Shown: positions 20,511 through 32,810, numbered from the stretch's first letter. The stretch is 64,000 bases of DNA from Glebionis coronaria (GCA_025667525.1 JANFOE010000191.1:1798001-1862000); one strand, 5' to 3'. Numbers and translations: made by a program. The notes: generated from the letters alone by a model not told the origin.

Positions 20511-22127
20511 TGCCATTTTATGGTAAAAGAAGGCATCGTGCTGGGACACAAGATTTCCAAAGCCGGTCTTGAAGTAGACCGTGCTAAAGTCGATGTTATC
20601 ACCAAGTTGCCTCCACCTTCAACCGTAAAAGGTGTGAGAAGTTTTCTGGGTCATGCGGGCTTCTACCGTCGATTCATCAAAGATTTTTCTCAAATCGCTC
20701 GCCCGATGACCCACCTCTTGGAAAAAGATACTCCTTTTATATTTTCCAAAGAGTGTCTTGAAGCCTTCAACTCGCTTAAGGATAAGCTAACTAAGGCACC
20801 CGTCTTGGTTACCCCTAATTGGGAGCTGCCTTTCGAGTTGATGTGCGATACTAGTAATTTTGCTATTGGAGCGGTTCTGGGACAAAGAGTGAACAAACAC
20901 TCCCAACCGATCCATTACGCTACCAAGACAATGACGGGGGCACAATTGCATTATACGACAACCGAAAAAGAGCTTTTAGCTGTTGTCTATGCTTTTGAAA
21001 AATTCCGCCCCTATCTTGTTCTTTCCACAACAATCGTGTATACCGATCATTCCGCGTTGAAGTACTTGTTGACAAAGCAAGATTCCAAACCAAGACTTCT
21101 TCGCTGGGTTTTGCTACTCCAAGAATTTAAAATCGAAATTCGCGATAAAAAAGGAGCTGAAAACCTAGCCGCGGATCATCTCAGTAGACTTGAGGATCCT
21201 TACCAGGGGGATCATCCGAACAAAGAAATCAATGATTCTTTTCCCCTGGAGACCTTAATGTCTATCAACTCGACTGCTGATGAAACCCCGTGGTTTGTAG
21301 ACATTGCAAACTACTTAGCGGGTGGAATTCTCGTTGACGGGTTAACATCCCAGAAAAAGAAGAAATTCTTTAACGACATTAAGACTTACTTTTGGGATGA
21401 CCCGTATCTATTCAAACAATGTGCTGACTTGATTATTCGTCGTTGTGTTGATGGACCGGCAACTTTAGAAATCCTTGATGCTTGCCACAAAGGACCCACC
21501 GGTGGTCACTTTGGTCCCAACTACACCGCCAAAAAAGTGTTTGATTCGGGATTTTATTGGCCCACCATCTATCGTGACACTCACGATATGGTTAAACGAT
21601 GTGATGCTTGCCAAAAACAAGGCAAGATCACACATAAAGATGAGATGCCTCAAAATTTCATACAAGAATGTGAAATCTTTGATGTTTGGGGTATCGACTT
21701 TATGGGGCCATTCCCTTCTTCTAAAGGAAACAAATACATCCTTGTAGCCGTTGACTACGTCTCCAAATGGGTTGAAGCCAAAGCTTTACCCACTAATGAC
21801 GCAAGGGTGGTTTGTAACTTTTTGAAAGCTCTATTCGCTAGATTCGGTGTGCCTCGTACCATTATTAGTGATCGTGGGACTCATTTCTGCAATGACCAAT
21901 TCGCAAGAGTCATGGCTAAGTACGGTGTAAATCATCGTCTTTCCACAGCCTACCACCCACAAACTAATGGCCAGGCTGAAATATCCAACCGAGGACTAAA
22001 ACGAATTCTTGAAAGGACTGTGGGAGAGCATCGTGCCGCATGGGTTGATAAACTTGATGATGCTTTGTGGGCTTTCCGTACTACTTACAAGACCCCGATC
22101 GGCTGTACGCCTTATCGTCTTGTGTAA
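20511..22127 (+). pseudogene. pol: E4 RT connection, RNase H and integrase
   Basis: Same frame as the RT. The RT thumb ([16 protein letters not shown]) is followed by RNase H with [38 protein letters not shown] and [13 protein letters not shown]. Integrase begins near 21470 with a zinc-binding HHCC region ([12 protein letters not shown], then CDACQKQGK). The core has the triad D (21696), D (21870) and E (21978), with 35 residues between the last two: [16 protein letters not shown] and [10 protein letters not shown]. Integrase would insert the DNA copy in the nucleus and make the 5 bp duplications seen here. The frame stops at TAA 22125-22127 inside the integrase C-terminal region. Confidence 0.92.
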
Positions 22128-22574
22128 GGGAAAGCATGCCACTTCCCCATTGAGTTGGAGCACAAGGCTTATTGGGCCTTAAAGTGGGCTAATTTTGATA
22201 TTAACAAAGCCGGTGACCTACGCAAGATCCAACTCAATGAGCTCAATGAACTCCGTAATGAGGCTTATGAAAATTCTTTGATCTATAAGGAAAGGACTAA
22301 GCTCATTCATGACTCTAAGATTAAGAACTGAGAGTTCCATTTTGGAGACAAAGTTTTGCTCTTTAACTCTCGGTTGAAAATCTTTTCGGGCAAGCTGAAA
22401 TCTCGTTGGTCTGGCCCATTCACCATTGCCCAAATTTTTCCATATGGTACTCTCGAGCTCGCTCAACCTAATGGACCAAATTTTAAGGTGAATGGCCAAC
22501 GAGTGAAGTTGTACTTTGGTGAGGACACCTCTCAGGAGGTGATTCCATCCCTCACCACGTTCCCCATGAACTAA
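22128..22574 (+). pseudogene. pol: E4 integrase C-terminal tail
   Basis: Continues in frame with [15 protein letters not shown] and, after a TGA at 22329-22331, [16 protein letters not shown] and SRWSGPFTIAQIFPYG. This is the SH3-like DNA-binding end of Athila-type integrases. The final stop follows LTTFPMN at 22574. There is no chromodomain. In all, pol of E4 is broken by in-frame stops only. Confidence 0.88.
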
Positions 22575-22874
22575 TTTAGGGTCGAGTCAGCCCGAGTATC
22601 TATCCTTTTATGTTCTTACCTCCTAAGTGTAGGGGGACCTGTATAGGTGTTTGTTTTTGTGTGGTGATGTGATTATAGGGAAGATTGCACTCTTGGAACC
22701 TTTGAAGAACCGTGCTTCCGTGTTATCCGAAATCCGGTTCTATCTCTCAACTATCGTGATTCAATTTTCTTCATACTCACATTTGAAATTGATCATTTTA
22801 GTCGTCTCTTCCTTAACTCGAGTTAACCAACGTGCACAATGTCCTAAGTGTAGGGGAAACTTTTCCCACATGCT

Positions 22875-22896
22875 TAAACATTGAGGACAATGTTTA
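22875..22896 (+). other. Conserved stem-loop in E4 3' untranslated region
   Basis: TAAACATTG and CAATGTTTA pair around AGGA. A polypurine-like word follows four bases later. The same stem and loop occur in E5 (53411-53430) and E6 (42985-43004), and a decayed form in E2 (about 61710-61730). Confidence 0.7.
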
Positions 22897-24438
22897 TCTT
22901 AAGTGTAGGGGGGACTTCTATCGAAGTTTTAAGTGGAATTTTCCATGAAAAAGCCTTCATTTAACCAGGAAATCCTATTTTTCAACATTTTTCAAATTTT
23001 TTATTAACTTTGGCCATTTAGTCGTAATTTTTAAATTTTTATCGTTGCTTTCATATGTATATATCCCGCAATAAAGTCAAATTTTAATAAAGTGGTGTAG
23101 CTAGTTTAGAAATCTTTGACATATTAGGCCCGTTGCGATTATTTTGACTCAACCCGAATAGACTTATCTAAGTTTATTCTAGCTAGTATCCTTAACCATG
23201 TAGACCTTAATTGGTTTATTAGGCTAAGTATCCACGAGTCTCATTACTTGATATTTTAAATTATGGAGGACGAGAAATGATAGAGTCAATTATAAGTCGG
23301 TATTCTTGCATAAGCTCACTTGGTGTAATTATTTGCCTATTCTCCCATCACTTGCTAATAATTTATCTGTAATAAGTAGAGTCGTACGATTTGAAAAGTT
23401 ACTTAGCTTCTAGCCCAAGATCGTTTAAAAGTTGCTCGGTAATGATAAGAGTTCATAGCCAAGGCATAACTTATGAAGCGGGGCGCGAAGATTGGCGAGT
23501 CCAAAAAGGCCCTAACAAGGCATGAGGATTCCATTTTATTGCTGAAGATCCAAAGTGATGTGAAAAGCATTATTCCCAAAATCAATATGAAGGATCAAGA
23601 CTCACGACGAAAAGCAATCAACTCCCATAAAGATCATGGAGAAGTCTATCCGAAAAGACCCTAACAAGGTATGAGGATAAATAGATCCAAGTCCGAAAAG
23701 GAGGCGGATCGTTGTATCTCAAAATCCCAATTAGAGATTGAAGAATAATCATGAAGTCGTGGTCAACCAAGTTGGAGTACCCCTCAAAATTCTCCAAGTG
23801 AAGAAACTCTATTACGATGAGAAGACCATTATCTCAAGAACGTCTCTCAAGATATGAAGTATGAAGAACATGCCAAATATCGGCCCGAGAAAGATCTCAA
23901 ATCGTGAACCAAGTTATGCCAAGATATGAACTTTTTGATATCCCGAGAAGCAGTTTTAAGAGATTTTGTCCTTTAGCTAACTATTGATCAAATCGTCCTA
24001 CTTTGCTTTCAGCCTAATTAAACTATCCAAATAAGTCCAAAAATGCATCTTCATGATCATTCTAAGACAAAAATAAAATATAAGAGATACACCTAGGAAT
24101 AAGGGAGTTTAAGCATTTAATTAAGCCATGTGTGTAAGTGTTTGAATTGCTAACTTATAATAATAATGATCTCGTTTTTAAGCTTACTTTGGGGAACGTA
24201 AAACTTGAGGGTGATAAATCTTCGCAGCACCAAAGCCTTAATGTAAGTCCTCGATCTCTTTACAAGTTGTTTCCACGTAAGCTATTTTCTATCCTCTTGT
24301 TTACATTAAAATTTTAATTTCTCTTAGTGCTTAAAATTTTTGTTTAGGAGTATTTTAATAAGGCCAAGGTTGATTGATTATGAGAAAAGTGTAATTGTGC
24401 TTTGTCACTGAGCATTGCATGAGGGCATGGCAATGGTT

Positions 24439-24452
24439 AAGTGTAGGGGATT
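24439..24452 (+). other. Polypurine tract of E4
   Basis: AAGTGTAGGGGATT lies directly before the 3' LTR, the usual place for plus-strand DNA priming. Confidence 0.8.
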
Positions 24453-26169
24453 TGATAGGTGTGAAAACACCCATCCTTTTACCACTTAATTCTGGCTAAA
24501 ACAAGACCAAAATACGTATTTAATATCATATGTTTGGAATTATGCGTGGTTTTTGTGTTTATTGTGTTTTCAGAGTCGACCGGATGAATATTGAAGAAAA
24601 CACGGGATTGCACGGATTTAATCGAGGAAAAAGACTTAAGACAAAGTCTATTATCCAAGAGATGCAAAAGATTTGAAGTCATTGTGCCTATTTGAAGATT
24701 TATCGAAGAATAGAGCCAAAGATTGAAGATTTATCGAAGAATAGAGCCAAAGATGGAAGATTCATATATGTCGAAGAACTCGAGTCTATTAAATAAAAGA
24801 TTATAAGACGAGTTGGAATTATTCACCGACACTTCTAAAAATCCAAAGTCGGAAACGTTTAATTAAAAGAGACGAGAATACTAAAGAAGGAAGAAGAAAA
24901 GAAGCCCAAAACCAAGCCCATTTGCAAGCCCATACACACACCTATATAAAGGCCCTTACTTCACAAATTTGAGACACTTAGTTAGTTTTTAGTTTTTGGA
25001 TTTCTCTAGTTTTAGAGAGAAAAAGTTCTAAACTTTCTCTCACTAGATTTCATCTTTTTCTCTTTCAGATTCAAACTTTTGTATTACTTTTCATTAATCA
25101 ATTTCAAGTTTTTATCTGTTAATCTTTAATCTCATCCTTCCATTCTTTTATTTTGATTGATTTTGGTACAAATCTCGTATGATCTGTGTTGTTCATCAAT
25201 GATTTTTTCTTAAAAAGTTGATTTCTTTTTATGTTTCCTTAAGTTTATACATGAATAAGCTTTGAGATCCTTGTTCTTATTGGCTTATTTGTTGATTTAT
25301 CTTATTTACTTTTTAAAGTTTTTTATGAAAAGTTCATCTTTTTATTGATTTGATTTGAAAGTTGTTTATTTTAAGTTTAGATAAGTTGTTTTTAGTGCTT
25401 ATTTGATCAGTTTTTATTGGATTCGAGTTAGTTTTGGGAGTTAGCTTATTCCATAAGCTTATTTCCCTAGCTTAAGTTTCGGTTTGCACCATTTTCGGAA
25501 AAGGTAACTCCCTTTTCCGATCGGATATTCCGACCAAGGACGCCCCTTTATTCCGATCTATAGATCAGATAAGGGTTTTAACCAGATTCCGATAAGCCCC
25601 TTTCCGATTGGATCTTTCCGATCGGGCTTGTTTTTGTATTCCGATCGTGCCAACTTTTGAGCATTCTGATGGTAAGGTGTTTTAATATATTCTGATTGTA
25701 GCTAGCTTTAATATTCCGATTTGGCTCACTTGTTCAACATTCCGATCACCTGTTTTTTTGAATATTCCGATTAGCTTTAGATTGTGTTATTCCGATTGGT
25801 ACAATTTTCCCTTATTCCGATTTAGTTGTTTTAATACATTCCGATCTTACTTTCTTTTAGTACTCTTCAATTAAGTTCTTATTTTTCACAAAGTTTTCCA
25901 AGTGTTAGTTTTTATTGAATGTCCATTTATTTTTCTAATATAATCTTTAAAGTTTTCAAACATTTAATTTTAAATTCGTCTTTTCACTTTAATCATTTAA
26001 GTCTTTAATTTTACTCTTCGACACTTAATTTCTTGTCATTAGTTTAAAATAGATTAACAAACCAACCACTTATTATTAACCAAGAACAAATCATTCCACT
26101 TAGAGCTGAGATCAATTCGAGAGGATACCGAGAGACATAAAATTGAACCCATAGAAAATCAATGTATCA
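24453..26169 (+). repeat. E4 3' LTR
   Basis: Almost the same as 14966-16683. It carries its own TATA box (24942-24952) and TTCCGAT array (about 25515-25850), in which two copies read TTCTGAT, a C-to-T change at a CpG. Confidence 0.95.
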
Positions 26170-26174
26170 GGGCG
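26170..26174. other. E4 target-site duplication, right (GGGCG)
   Basis: Matches 14961-14965. Confidence 0.92.
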
Positions 26175-28839
26175 CACCGATCTTATTCGTTAACAAGAAG
26201 GACGGCAGTATGTGTCTTTGCATATATTATCGGGAGATCAACAAGATTACCATCAGGAATAGGTATCCACTCCCACGTATAGACGATCTGTTTGACCAAC
26301 TCCAAGGGGCCAAACACTTCTCCAAGATTGATCTCAGGTCAGGCTATCATCAGCTACAGTTAAGGAGCAAGACATCGCCAAGACTGCTTTTCGTACCCGC
26401 TATGGCCACTACGAGTTTGTAGTCATGCTATTTGGCCTTACCAATGCTCCAGCAGTGTTCATGGATCTGATGAACAAAATCTTCCATGGTTTTATAGACA
26501 AGTTCGTCATTGTCTTCATCGATGAAATCCTGATTTTCTCTAAGTCCAAGGAGGAACACGAAGACCATCTTCGTACAGTACTACAGATTCTTCGCCAGAA
26601 GCAGCTGTATGCTAAATTCTCCAAGTGTGAGTTTTGGTTAGACAAGGTGGCATTCTTAGGTCACATTGTATCAGCAAAAGGAATCACGATGGATCTAGCG
26701 AAGGTTGAGGCTATTACTTAGTGGCCAAGGCTGACATCAGCGATTGAAGTCCGCAGTTTCCTAGGCTTAGCTGGCTATTACCATAGGTTCGTGGAGAACT
26801 TTTCTCGCCTAGCACTACCATTGACCAAACTGATGCGGAAAGGGGAGAAATTCGTCTGGACTGAAGAACGAGAGAAGAGCTTTGAAGACCTGAAGCAAAA
26901 GTTAGTATCTACACCTATTCTTACTCTCCCATCTGGTACGGGTAGATTTCAAATCTACAGTGATGCATCAGGGAAGGGACTTGGCTGTGTTCTCATTCAA
27001 CATGGGAAAGTGATCGCGTACGCTTCACGGTAGCTTAAGCCTTATGAGGAAAATTACCCTACGCATGACTTGGAACTTGCTGCAGTCGTGTTTGCATTGA
27101 AGATATGGAGGCACTATTTGTATGGAGAATCATGTGATATTTTCACGGACCACAAGAGCTTGAAGTATATCTTCACTCAGCGTGAATTGAACATGAGAAA
27201 GAGGAGATGGTTAGAGCTGTTGAAGGATTATGACATTAATCTGCAGTATCATCCCGGCAAGGCAAATGTAGTAGCACATGCACTTAGAAGGAAGTCCAGA
27301 ATGATCAACGACATTGAGATTGAGGAAGAAATCATAAGAGACTTGGAGCGACTAGACATAGAGATCATGGTACGTGGACAACACGGTTACTGAGCTAATC
27401 TTAGAGTAGAACCCGAGTTACTCTCTAAGATCAAGGAAGCTCAGAAAGATGATGGAGAAATCTGGGCGATAAATCAGAATTTGGATAAGCAGACAGAATT
27501 TCGAGTAGATGCAGATGGTATCTTATGGAAGGGCACGAGACTTTGTGTTCCTGATGATCAAGAACTCCGGGAAGCCTTGTTAGCTGAGGCTCATAGCTCC
27601 CCATTCTCTATACATCCTGGTTCGACAAAGATGTACCATGACATCAAGCAGTACTTTTGGTGGAGTGGTATGAAACAGGATGTTGCCACTTACGTCTCCA
27701 AATGTCTTACCTGCCAGTAGGTTAAGATCGAGCATCAGCGATCTGGCGGTCTCCTTCAACTGTTAGATATTCCAGAGTGGAAGTGGGACAAAATCACCAT
27801 GGATTTTGTTACTGGTCTTACGCCTACTAAGAGGAAGCATGATGCAATTTGGGTTATCGAAGATTGACTTACCAAATCAGCTCATTTCTTACCGATCCGC
27901 AAGGAAGATTCGGTCAATAAACTCGCCGATACTTATAGAAGGGAGATCATGAGACTCCACGGTGCTCCATCCAGCATCGTCTCAGACAGAGATCCTCGAT
28001 TCACTTCGCGATTCTGGAGAAGTCTGCAGAAAGCTTAGGGTACACAACTTAAGCTTAGCACGACTTTTCATCCTTAAACAGACGGGCAGTCAGAGCGAAC
28101 GATTCAGACATTGGAAGACATGTTGAGGTCATGTGCGTTGGAATGGATGGGTGATTGGGACGATTATATTTGTTTGGTGGAGTTTGCATACAACAACAGT
28201 TGGCACACAAGTATCAAGTGTTCTCCTTTCAAGATGTTGTATGGCAGAAAGTGTCGCGCCCCAATCTGCTGGGATCAGGTTGGTGAGCGAACACTTGAAG
28301 GACCAGAGATCATAGAGTTGACTAATGAGAGGGTCGCAGTAGCTAAGCAGAAACTTCAAGAAGCACGGTCACGTCAGAAGAGCTACGCAGACAAGCATCG
28401 TAGGGACATAAATTTTAACGTAGGAGATCACGTTTTCCTTAAGGTTTCGCCGGCACGTGGTGTTAGACGTTTTTGAATTAAAGGGAAGCTCAGTCCTCGA
28501 TTCATCGGACTGTTTGATATCATTGAACGAGTCGGTGAAGTATCTTACCGTTTAGCGTTACCTCCACACCTTTCGCATGTACACAATGTGTTTCATGTGT
28601 CCTTACTCAGAGGGTACCAGTATCATCCCCTTCACATGGTTTAGTATCCACTGGAATAGATTCCTGAAGATCTCACTTTCATAGAAGAACCCAAACGAGT
28701 TCTTGACAGACAAGAACGAGTCATGAGAAGGAAGACGATTCCACTTGTCAAAATCCTTTGGAGGGATCATACCGAGCGGGAAGCCACTTGGGAAACAGAG
28801 GAGTCTATCCGGGCTTCTTACCCTCATTTCTTATTTTGA
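26175..28839 (+). pseudogene. pol: E3 pol remainder: RT, RNase H, integrase, chromodomain
   Basis: This is the continuation of 14158-14965 on the far side of E4. RT motifs are [26 protein letters not shown] and [14 protein letters not shown] one-base deletion near 26360 shifts the frame. The active-site box reads FIDE (26515-26526), so the second catalytic Asp is Glu. RNase H (YSDASGKGLGCVLIQ, TDHSKSLKY-type region) and integrase follow. The integrase triad D (27802), D (27985), E (28093) keeps DD35E spacing. The chromodomain lies at about 28670-28830 (RVLDRQERVMRRKTIPLVK, then WRDHTEREATWE); in this family it is known to direct integration to marked chromatin. Nine stops interrupt the frame: 26719, 27031, 27391, 27718, 27865, 28036, 28075, 28474 and 28642. 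The original end is TGA 28837-28839. Confidence 0.93.
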
Positions 28840-28901
28840 ATTCGGGTATGTTTTTCTTTTCTAGTTTACTTTATCTATAATTCGGGGACAAATTATTCTT
28901 T

Positions 28902-28916
28902 TTAGGGGGGAAGAGT
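28902..28916 (+). other. Polypurine tract of E3
   Basis: TTAGGGGGGAAGAGT lies directly before the TGTAAAACCC start of the 3' LTR. The stretch from the pol stop to here is only about 60 bp. Confidence 0.8.
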
Positions 28917-31028
28917 TGTAAAACCCGCATGCTTTTATCATGAATAGTACCCTTACGATAGTACGTACATGATTAGGACTTTCCTTTTAAAGCATGTTTA
29001 CGTTTCACGAACAAGAATTCCAAGTATTACGTACGTGTTATAACACGATAAGTATTTATTACGTATGAACACACGATAATTATTCCGATAATAATTATAA
29101 TCACGAACATGCGAACATTAAATAATGAACATAAATTAATCACGAGCTAATATTACGTATGTATATATATTTATTACGAACATGAATAAATATTTTAAGT
29201 CACGATTGATAACTAATTAGAACACGTAATTTACGAACACGAGAACACACTATTATTTTAGACACGAGAAAGGTTCGGGTTACCCATATGTGGCCCCCAT
29301 ACCCGCGGCTATAATAAGAGAAAAGGCCCTATCCCATTATTTTTACTAAACAAGGGGTTAAAGGGAAAAGTTATTTTCATTAAACACATTTATTAAAAAC
29401 AAGAAAAACCCTAAAAGCTTTTCATCCTCCACCTTTGTTCTTGGCCGCCAGGTTTAGCATCACCAAGAGGTGATTCGGGTTGATTTTGGTGTTATATAAA
29501 TTACAAGGATCGTTGTGTGTTCATCCTTCTTGATTTAACGTAATCGGTATAACCTTTAACCTTTTCTTTTTATGTTTTGATTTATTTAAGACAGCTAATC
29601 TATTTATGGAATATTTATATTTTTAGAAACTTATCTATTTTAAGCAATAATTCTATTTTTGGAAACTTTCTATTTTTGGAAACTTTCTATTTTTGGAAAC
29701 TTCTATATTTGGAAACTTTCTATTTTTGGTAACTTTCTATTTTTGAAAACTTTCTATTTTAGGAAACCTGCTATTTTTAGAAAGTTGCTTATTATTACAC
29801 AACAAGTATAATAATACATGAAATACAAGTAATACTTAATCAGAATAGACAAAATATATGATAAACACAGTATAAAGCTTAAATCAGTAAAACATGACAT
29901 GAACATATAAAACAAGCTAAGACATGATATAAAACCAGTTACGTACTCAGTAATCAGATACTTATACACGTATGTATTTATGTAGAATTAGTGATACCGA
30001 AGTAGGACTCTCTTCCGTTCGTCTTCTTCGTTCACTAGACATAAGGTACGGATTCTCCGTCCTTTCAGTATGGACATTTTTCCTTATTAGTATTTCCCGT
30101 ATGTAGCCAACTGTTTTCCCTATTATATGTTTTATATGTTTTGATTGCTTATATTTAAATAGAATACCTAAAGCCATATACATGCATGACCAGTTTCACC
30201 TAGTTATGGAGGTACCATAACCATAACACTAGAGGCACTGGTGTTATGACTTCACCACGGCGGAGTGATAGCTCGTGGCGTCCCTTTCAGCTTTTGTCCA
30301 TTTATTATATTATCAGATGGGGCGTACGGGTGCATCCTAGTTACATGTTTTCAGCAGATTACTCAGTGTGAATGTGGTGTGTGCCTTGCATACTTCACAA
30401 GGAGCTGATCCCTCCTACCCAAAACCAATATATTAAATTATAGGCAGCCCCTCTAATTTGCATGACGAGGTCACCCCTCCAAGTATTCATGCACGTTGAT
30501 ATTTCATGACTTATTTTGGCTAACGGTAAAATATGTTAAACAGTTTTTACAAGATAAACATAAGGCTTTTCAAACTATAAAACCAGTTTTATTAAGATAT
30601 AACCGGGTTATTCAGGACTTAGTTTCTTCCGCTGTTTCATGCTTATATGCTTATATTATTCATGCTTTACTTGTATATCCGTGCACTGAGCGTATTGCTC
30701 AGCTGTTTTCCTTTTCATGTTCCCAAAACGGCAGGTACTCAGGGACGCTCGTAGACTTTAAGCGTACGTGCATATAGACGGGAAACTTTCTAGCCTTCTT
30801 TACTTTATGCATTTATATATACTTTGATACTCATTTCCATGGACATTGTTTAGTCCTTTCATTTATAGTACTTATGTTTGTGTGTGATGAGTTTTACTTT
30901 TGGACTACCGATGTTTGATTTCGGTATTTCCTTTATGGACATGTAATGTTTAGACATTTATCCTTGTATGCTTTGATGACACGCCATAATCACGCGTGAC
31001 TTTCCATTTATCAAAATAGGGTGTTACA
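28917..31028 (+). repeat. E3 3' LTR (shorter than the 5' LTR)
   Basis: Matches the 5' LTR from both ends but jumps from about 29585 (5' LTR 10429) to the equivalent of about 11247, losing about 0.8 kb. The word TTTATTT is present at both edges of the lost piece in the 5' LTR. The 17 bp repeat block is at about 29604-29780. Confidence 0.9.
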
Positions 31029-31033
31029 CAAAC
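31029..31033. other. E3 target-site duplication, right (CAAAC)
   Basis: Matches 9755-9759. Confidence 0.9.
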
Positions 31034-31682
31034 TTCACCAAATGCATACACAAGATATAAAATAATTCAAATGAACATAAATAAATAGGTTTCATGCACT
31101 GATTCAAAGTTTAGATCAAGATTCAAGTCAATGAATGTTACTGATGAACAAAGAACATGCAGTTTTGATACTTTGCTGATATACTTGACCACAAATCCAA
31201 TTTCAAACACTCAAATCTTCTTAACAGGTTATATTAACTATGTTTAATCACTTGTTATCCCTAAGCATGCATACAAACTAAGTGTTACCAAAGTCTTAGG
31301 TCAAAACAAGCAGTTTTCAAGTTTTTATAGCACAATCAAGATTTTGATGTTTAGAAGCCAAGAACTTGCAGCAAAAAGCACTCAACCAAGCATATAACAG
31401 ATAACAACACCAATGGACAACAACCAATAACTCAATAACAATTTGTTAACTTAAACAGGTTAACCCAAACACCCCTTAACTTTTTCAATCCAAGATTTAA
31501 CAAAGTATAAGTGTGATTCAATGTTACCCAAGCCTAATCTAACACAATATCAACAATATTTTGCAGTATCAAGCAATATTAAGCCACAAAATCAACAAGA
31601 ACAATAGCAGAACACAAAATCACAAAAATCAAGTATTTTAACAGATTATGGTTTCAAGAACTCAAACCTCATGAATGTACAT
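31034..31682 (-). repeat. E2 3' LTR, segment 2
   Basis: Reverse complement of LTR sequence like E1 about 1370-2020. It ends at the TACAT duplicated by E5. No gene is seen. Confidence 0.8.
31678..31682. other. E5 target-site duplication, left (TACAT)
   Basis: TACAT precedes TGATGAGACTG and is repeated at 58641-58645 after the CGACTATCA end. The uninterrupted E1 LTR reads GTGGATGTACATTCATGAGG at this place, confirming the empty site. Confidence 0.92.
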
Positions 31683-31879
31683 TGATGAGACTGCTTTTAT
31701 ACATGGTCTCATCGTCCAAATCGGCCTTAAAATGCATAAAATATCATAAAATAGACCAAATATATGCTCGTGTTTGTTACTTGTGTATTTTTAGGTACGG
31801 ATATTGAGGAATTGGCAAAAGAACACAAGAATCAATCAAAAACGAACACGGGAAACGAAGTCGCACAATGAACCGGGCC

Positions 31880-32060
31880 CAAGTTTGGAATTTTGCAAAA
31901 AGACCCTTGAAGAATTGAAGATTTTCAAGATTAGTCCCTCATCTTTGAAGAACTTGTCACACTTGACCCTCAAAATATCAAATGTACAAGTATGATCCTT
32001 TATGTTTGAAGATATTACAAGTTCAGCCCTTGGGAATCAAGAATATACATTTAATACCCT
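31880..32060 (+). repeat. Degenerate ~31 bp tandem repeat near LTR start (E5)
   Basis: About five units with a core close to AAG.TTNGTCCYTCA followed by TTTGAAGA. Equivalent blocks are at 41210-41380 and 50880-51045 (E6), 55030-55210 (E5 3' LTR) and 59780-60110 (E2). Confidence 0.6.
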
Positions 32061-32802
32061 TGGAAAAGTTTTTGGAAGAGTTTGTGCCATTTTTGACAAC
32101 TTGTGCAAAGCTGATAAAAGGAAAATAGGCGCTGATGGACTTTATTACAAAGTAGAAGAAATGAAATAACTTGGGGACCAAATCTGCCAATCCACCAAAC
32201 CTTCCCAACCAGTCACCACGTGACACCTCAGCCCTACCCACCCAATTACCCACCACCCACCCACAAAACCGACCCTACCCAGTCCATATCCATTACCCAA
32301 ACCAGTTTTATTTATTAAAGTTGGTCAAACCGGTCAAACCCCACCACTTAACCAACTTCCCACCAAAACACACGTTTAAAAAATTAACCCACCCTTTTTA
32401 GATTAAACAAACCCCTTTTACCACTTAAACCCTAATTACACTCCAGTACCAATTAAGCCCTAATCAAAGGGCTTCAAGCTAAAAACCTCCAGATCACTAA
32501 TTCACGTCCCTCTCAACCAAACCCACCTCACCCAACAGTGTCACATGGCTTGTGGGACCCTCCCCAAGCCTCCCCTGCTCCATCACTTTCACCCAAAACC
32601 CCACACCCGACCAGTTTAACATCTAGGATCGACTCCTTTGTACCCAAGGCTCTTTTAACGTCCAAGATTCATTCTACTTGCTGGCAAATCACATGGGACA
32701 GTTTTTGACCAAATTCGTCAAAGGGCAAAATTGAGATTTCCAGAATTAGGGTTTCACCTTTGTAATTTTTTATTCTTAGTTCTAGAATAGTCTTCTAGTG
32801 AT

Positions 32803-32810
32803 TATAAAAG
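32803..32810 (+). promoter_or_regulatory. TATA box of E5 5' LTR
   Basis: TATAAAAG, repeated at 55954-55961 in the 3' LTR. In E6 the equivalent is CCTATAAAAGG on the minus strand at 40464-40454 and 50131-50121. Confidence 0.6.

Larger units (their letters stand above)
22575..24452 (+). other. E4 3' untranslated region
   Basis: About 1.9 kb with no coding evidence and no env-like frame. It contains three extra polypurine-like words TAAGTGTAGGGG (22624, 22845, 22900) and a perfect 9 bp stem-loop (22875-22896), and ends in the true polypurine tract. Confidence 0.75.
14966..26169 (+). mobile_element. E4: near-complete Athila-like retrotransposon
   Basis: An 11,204 bp element with LTRs of 1718 and 1717 bp, both running TGATAGGTGT...GTATCA, a tRNA-Asp PBS, one long gag-protease frame, a complete pol with a few in-frame stops and no frameshift, and a polypurine tract. 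The LTRs differ by about 2% by eye. There is no env-like frame between pol and the 3' LTR. Confidence 0.95.
9760..31028 (+). mobile_element. E3: chromovirus (Tekay/Del-like Ty3/gypsy), split by E4
   Basis: Bounded by TGTAAAACCC and GGGTGTTACA and flanked by CAAAC. It has unequal LTRs (2945 and 2112 bp), a degenerate initiator-Met PBS, gag with intron-like segments, protease, RT, RNase H, integrase and a C-terminal chromodomain. More than ten in-frame stops, a frameshift and mutated catalytic motifs show an old dead copy. E4 is inserted in its polyprotein at 14965/14966. Confidence 0.92.

Noticed and set aside
22575..24452. env-like gene of E4
   Set aside because: Some Athila elements have one after pol, but here no frame longer than about 80 codons is open on the sense strand.
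32171..32401. Pro-rich 76-codon frame in E5 LTR
   Set aside because: Repeated at 55322-55552 as part of the other LTR; no start context or similarity.
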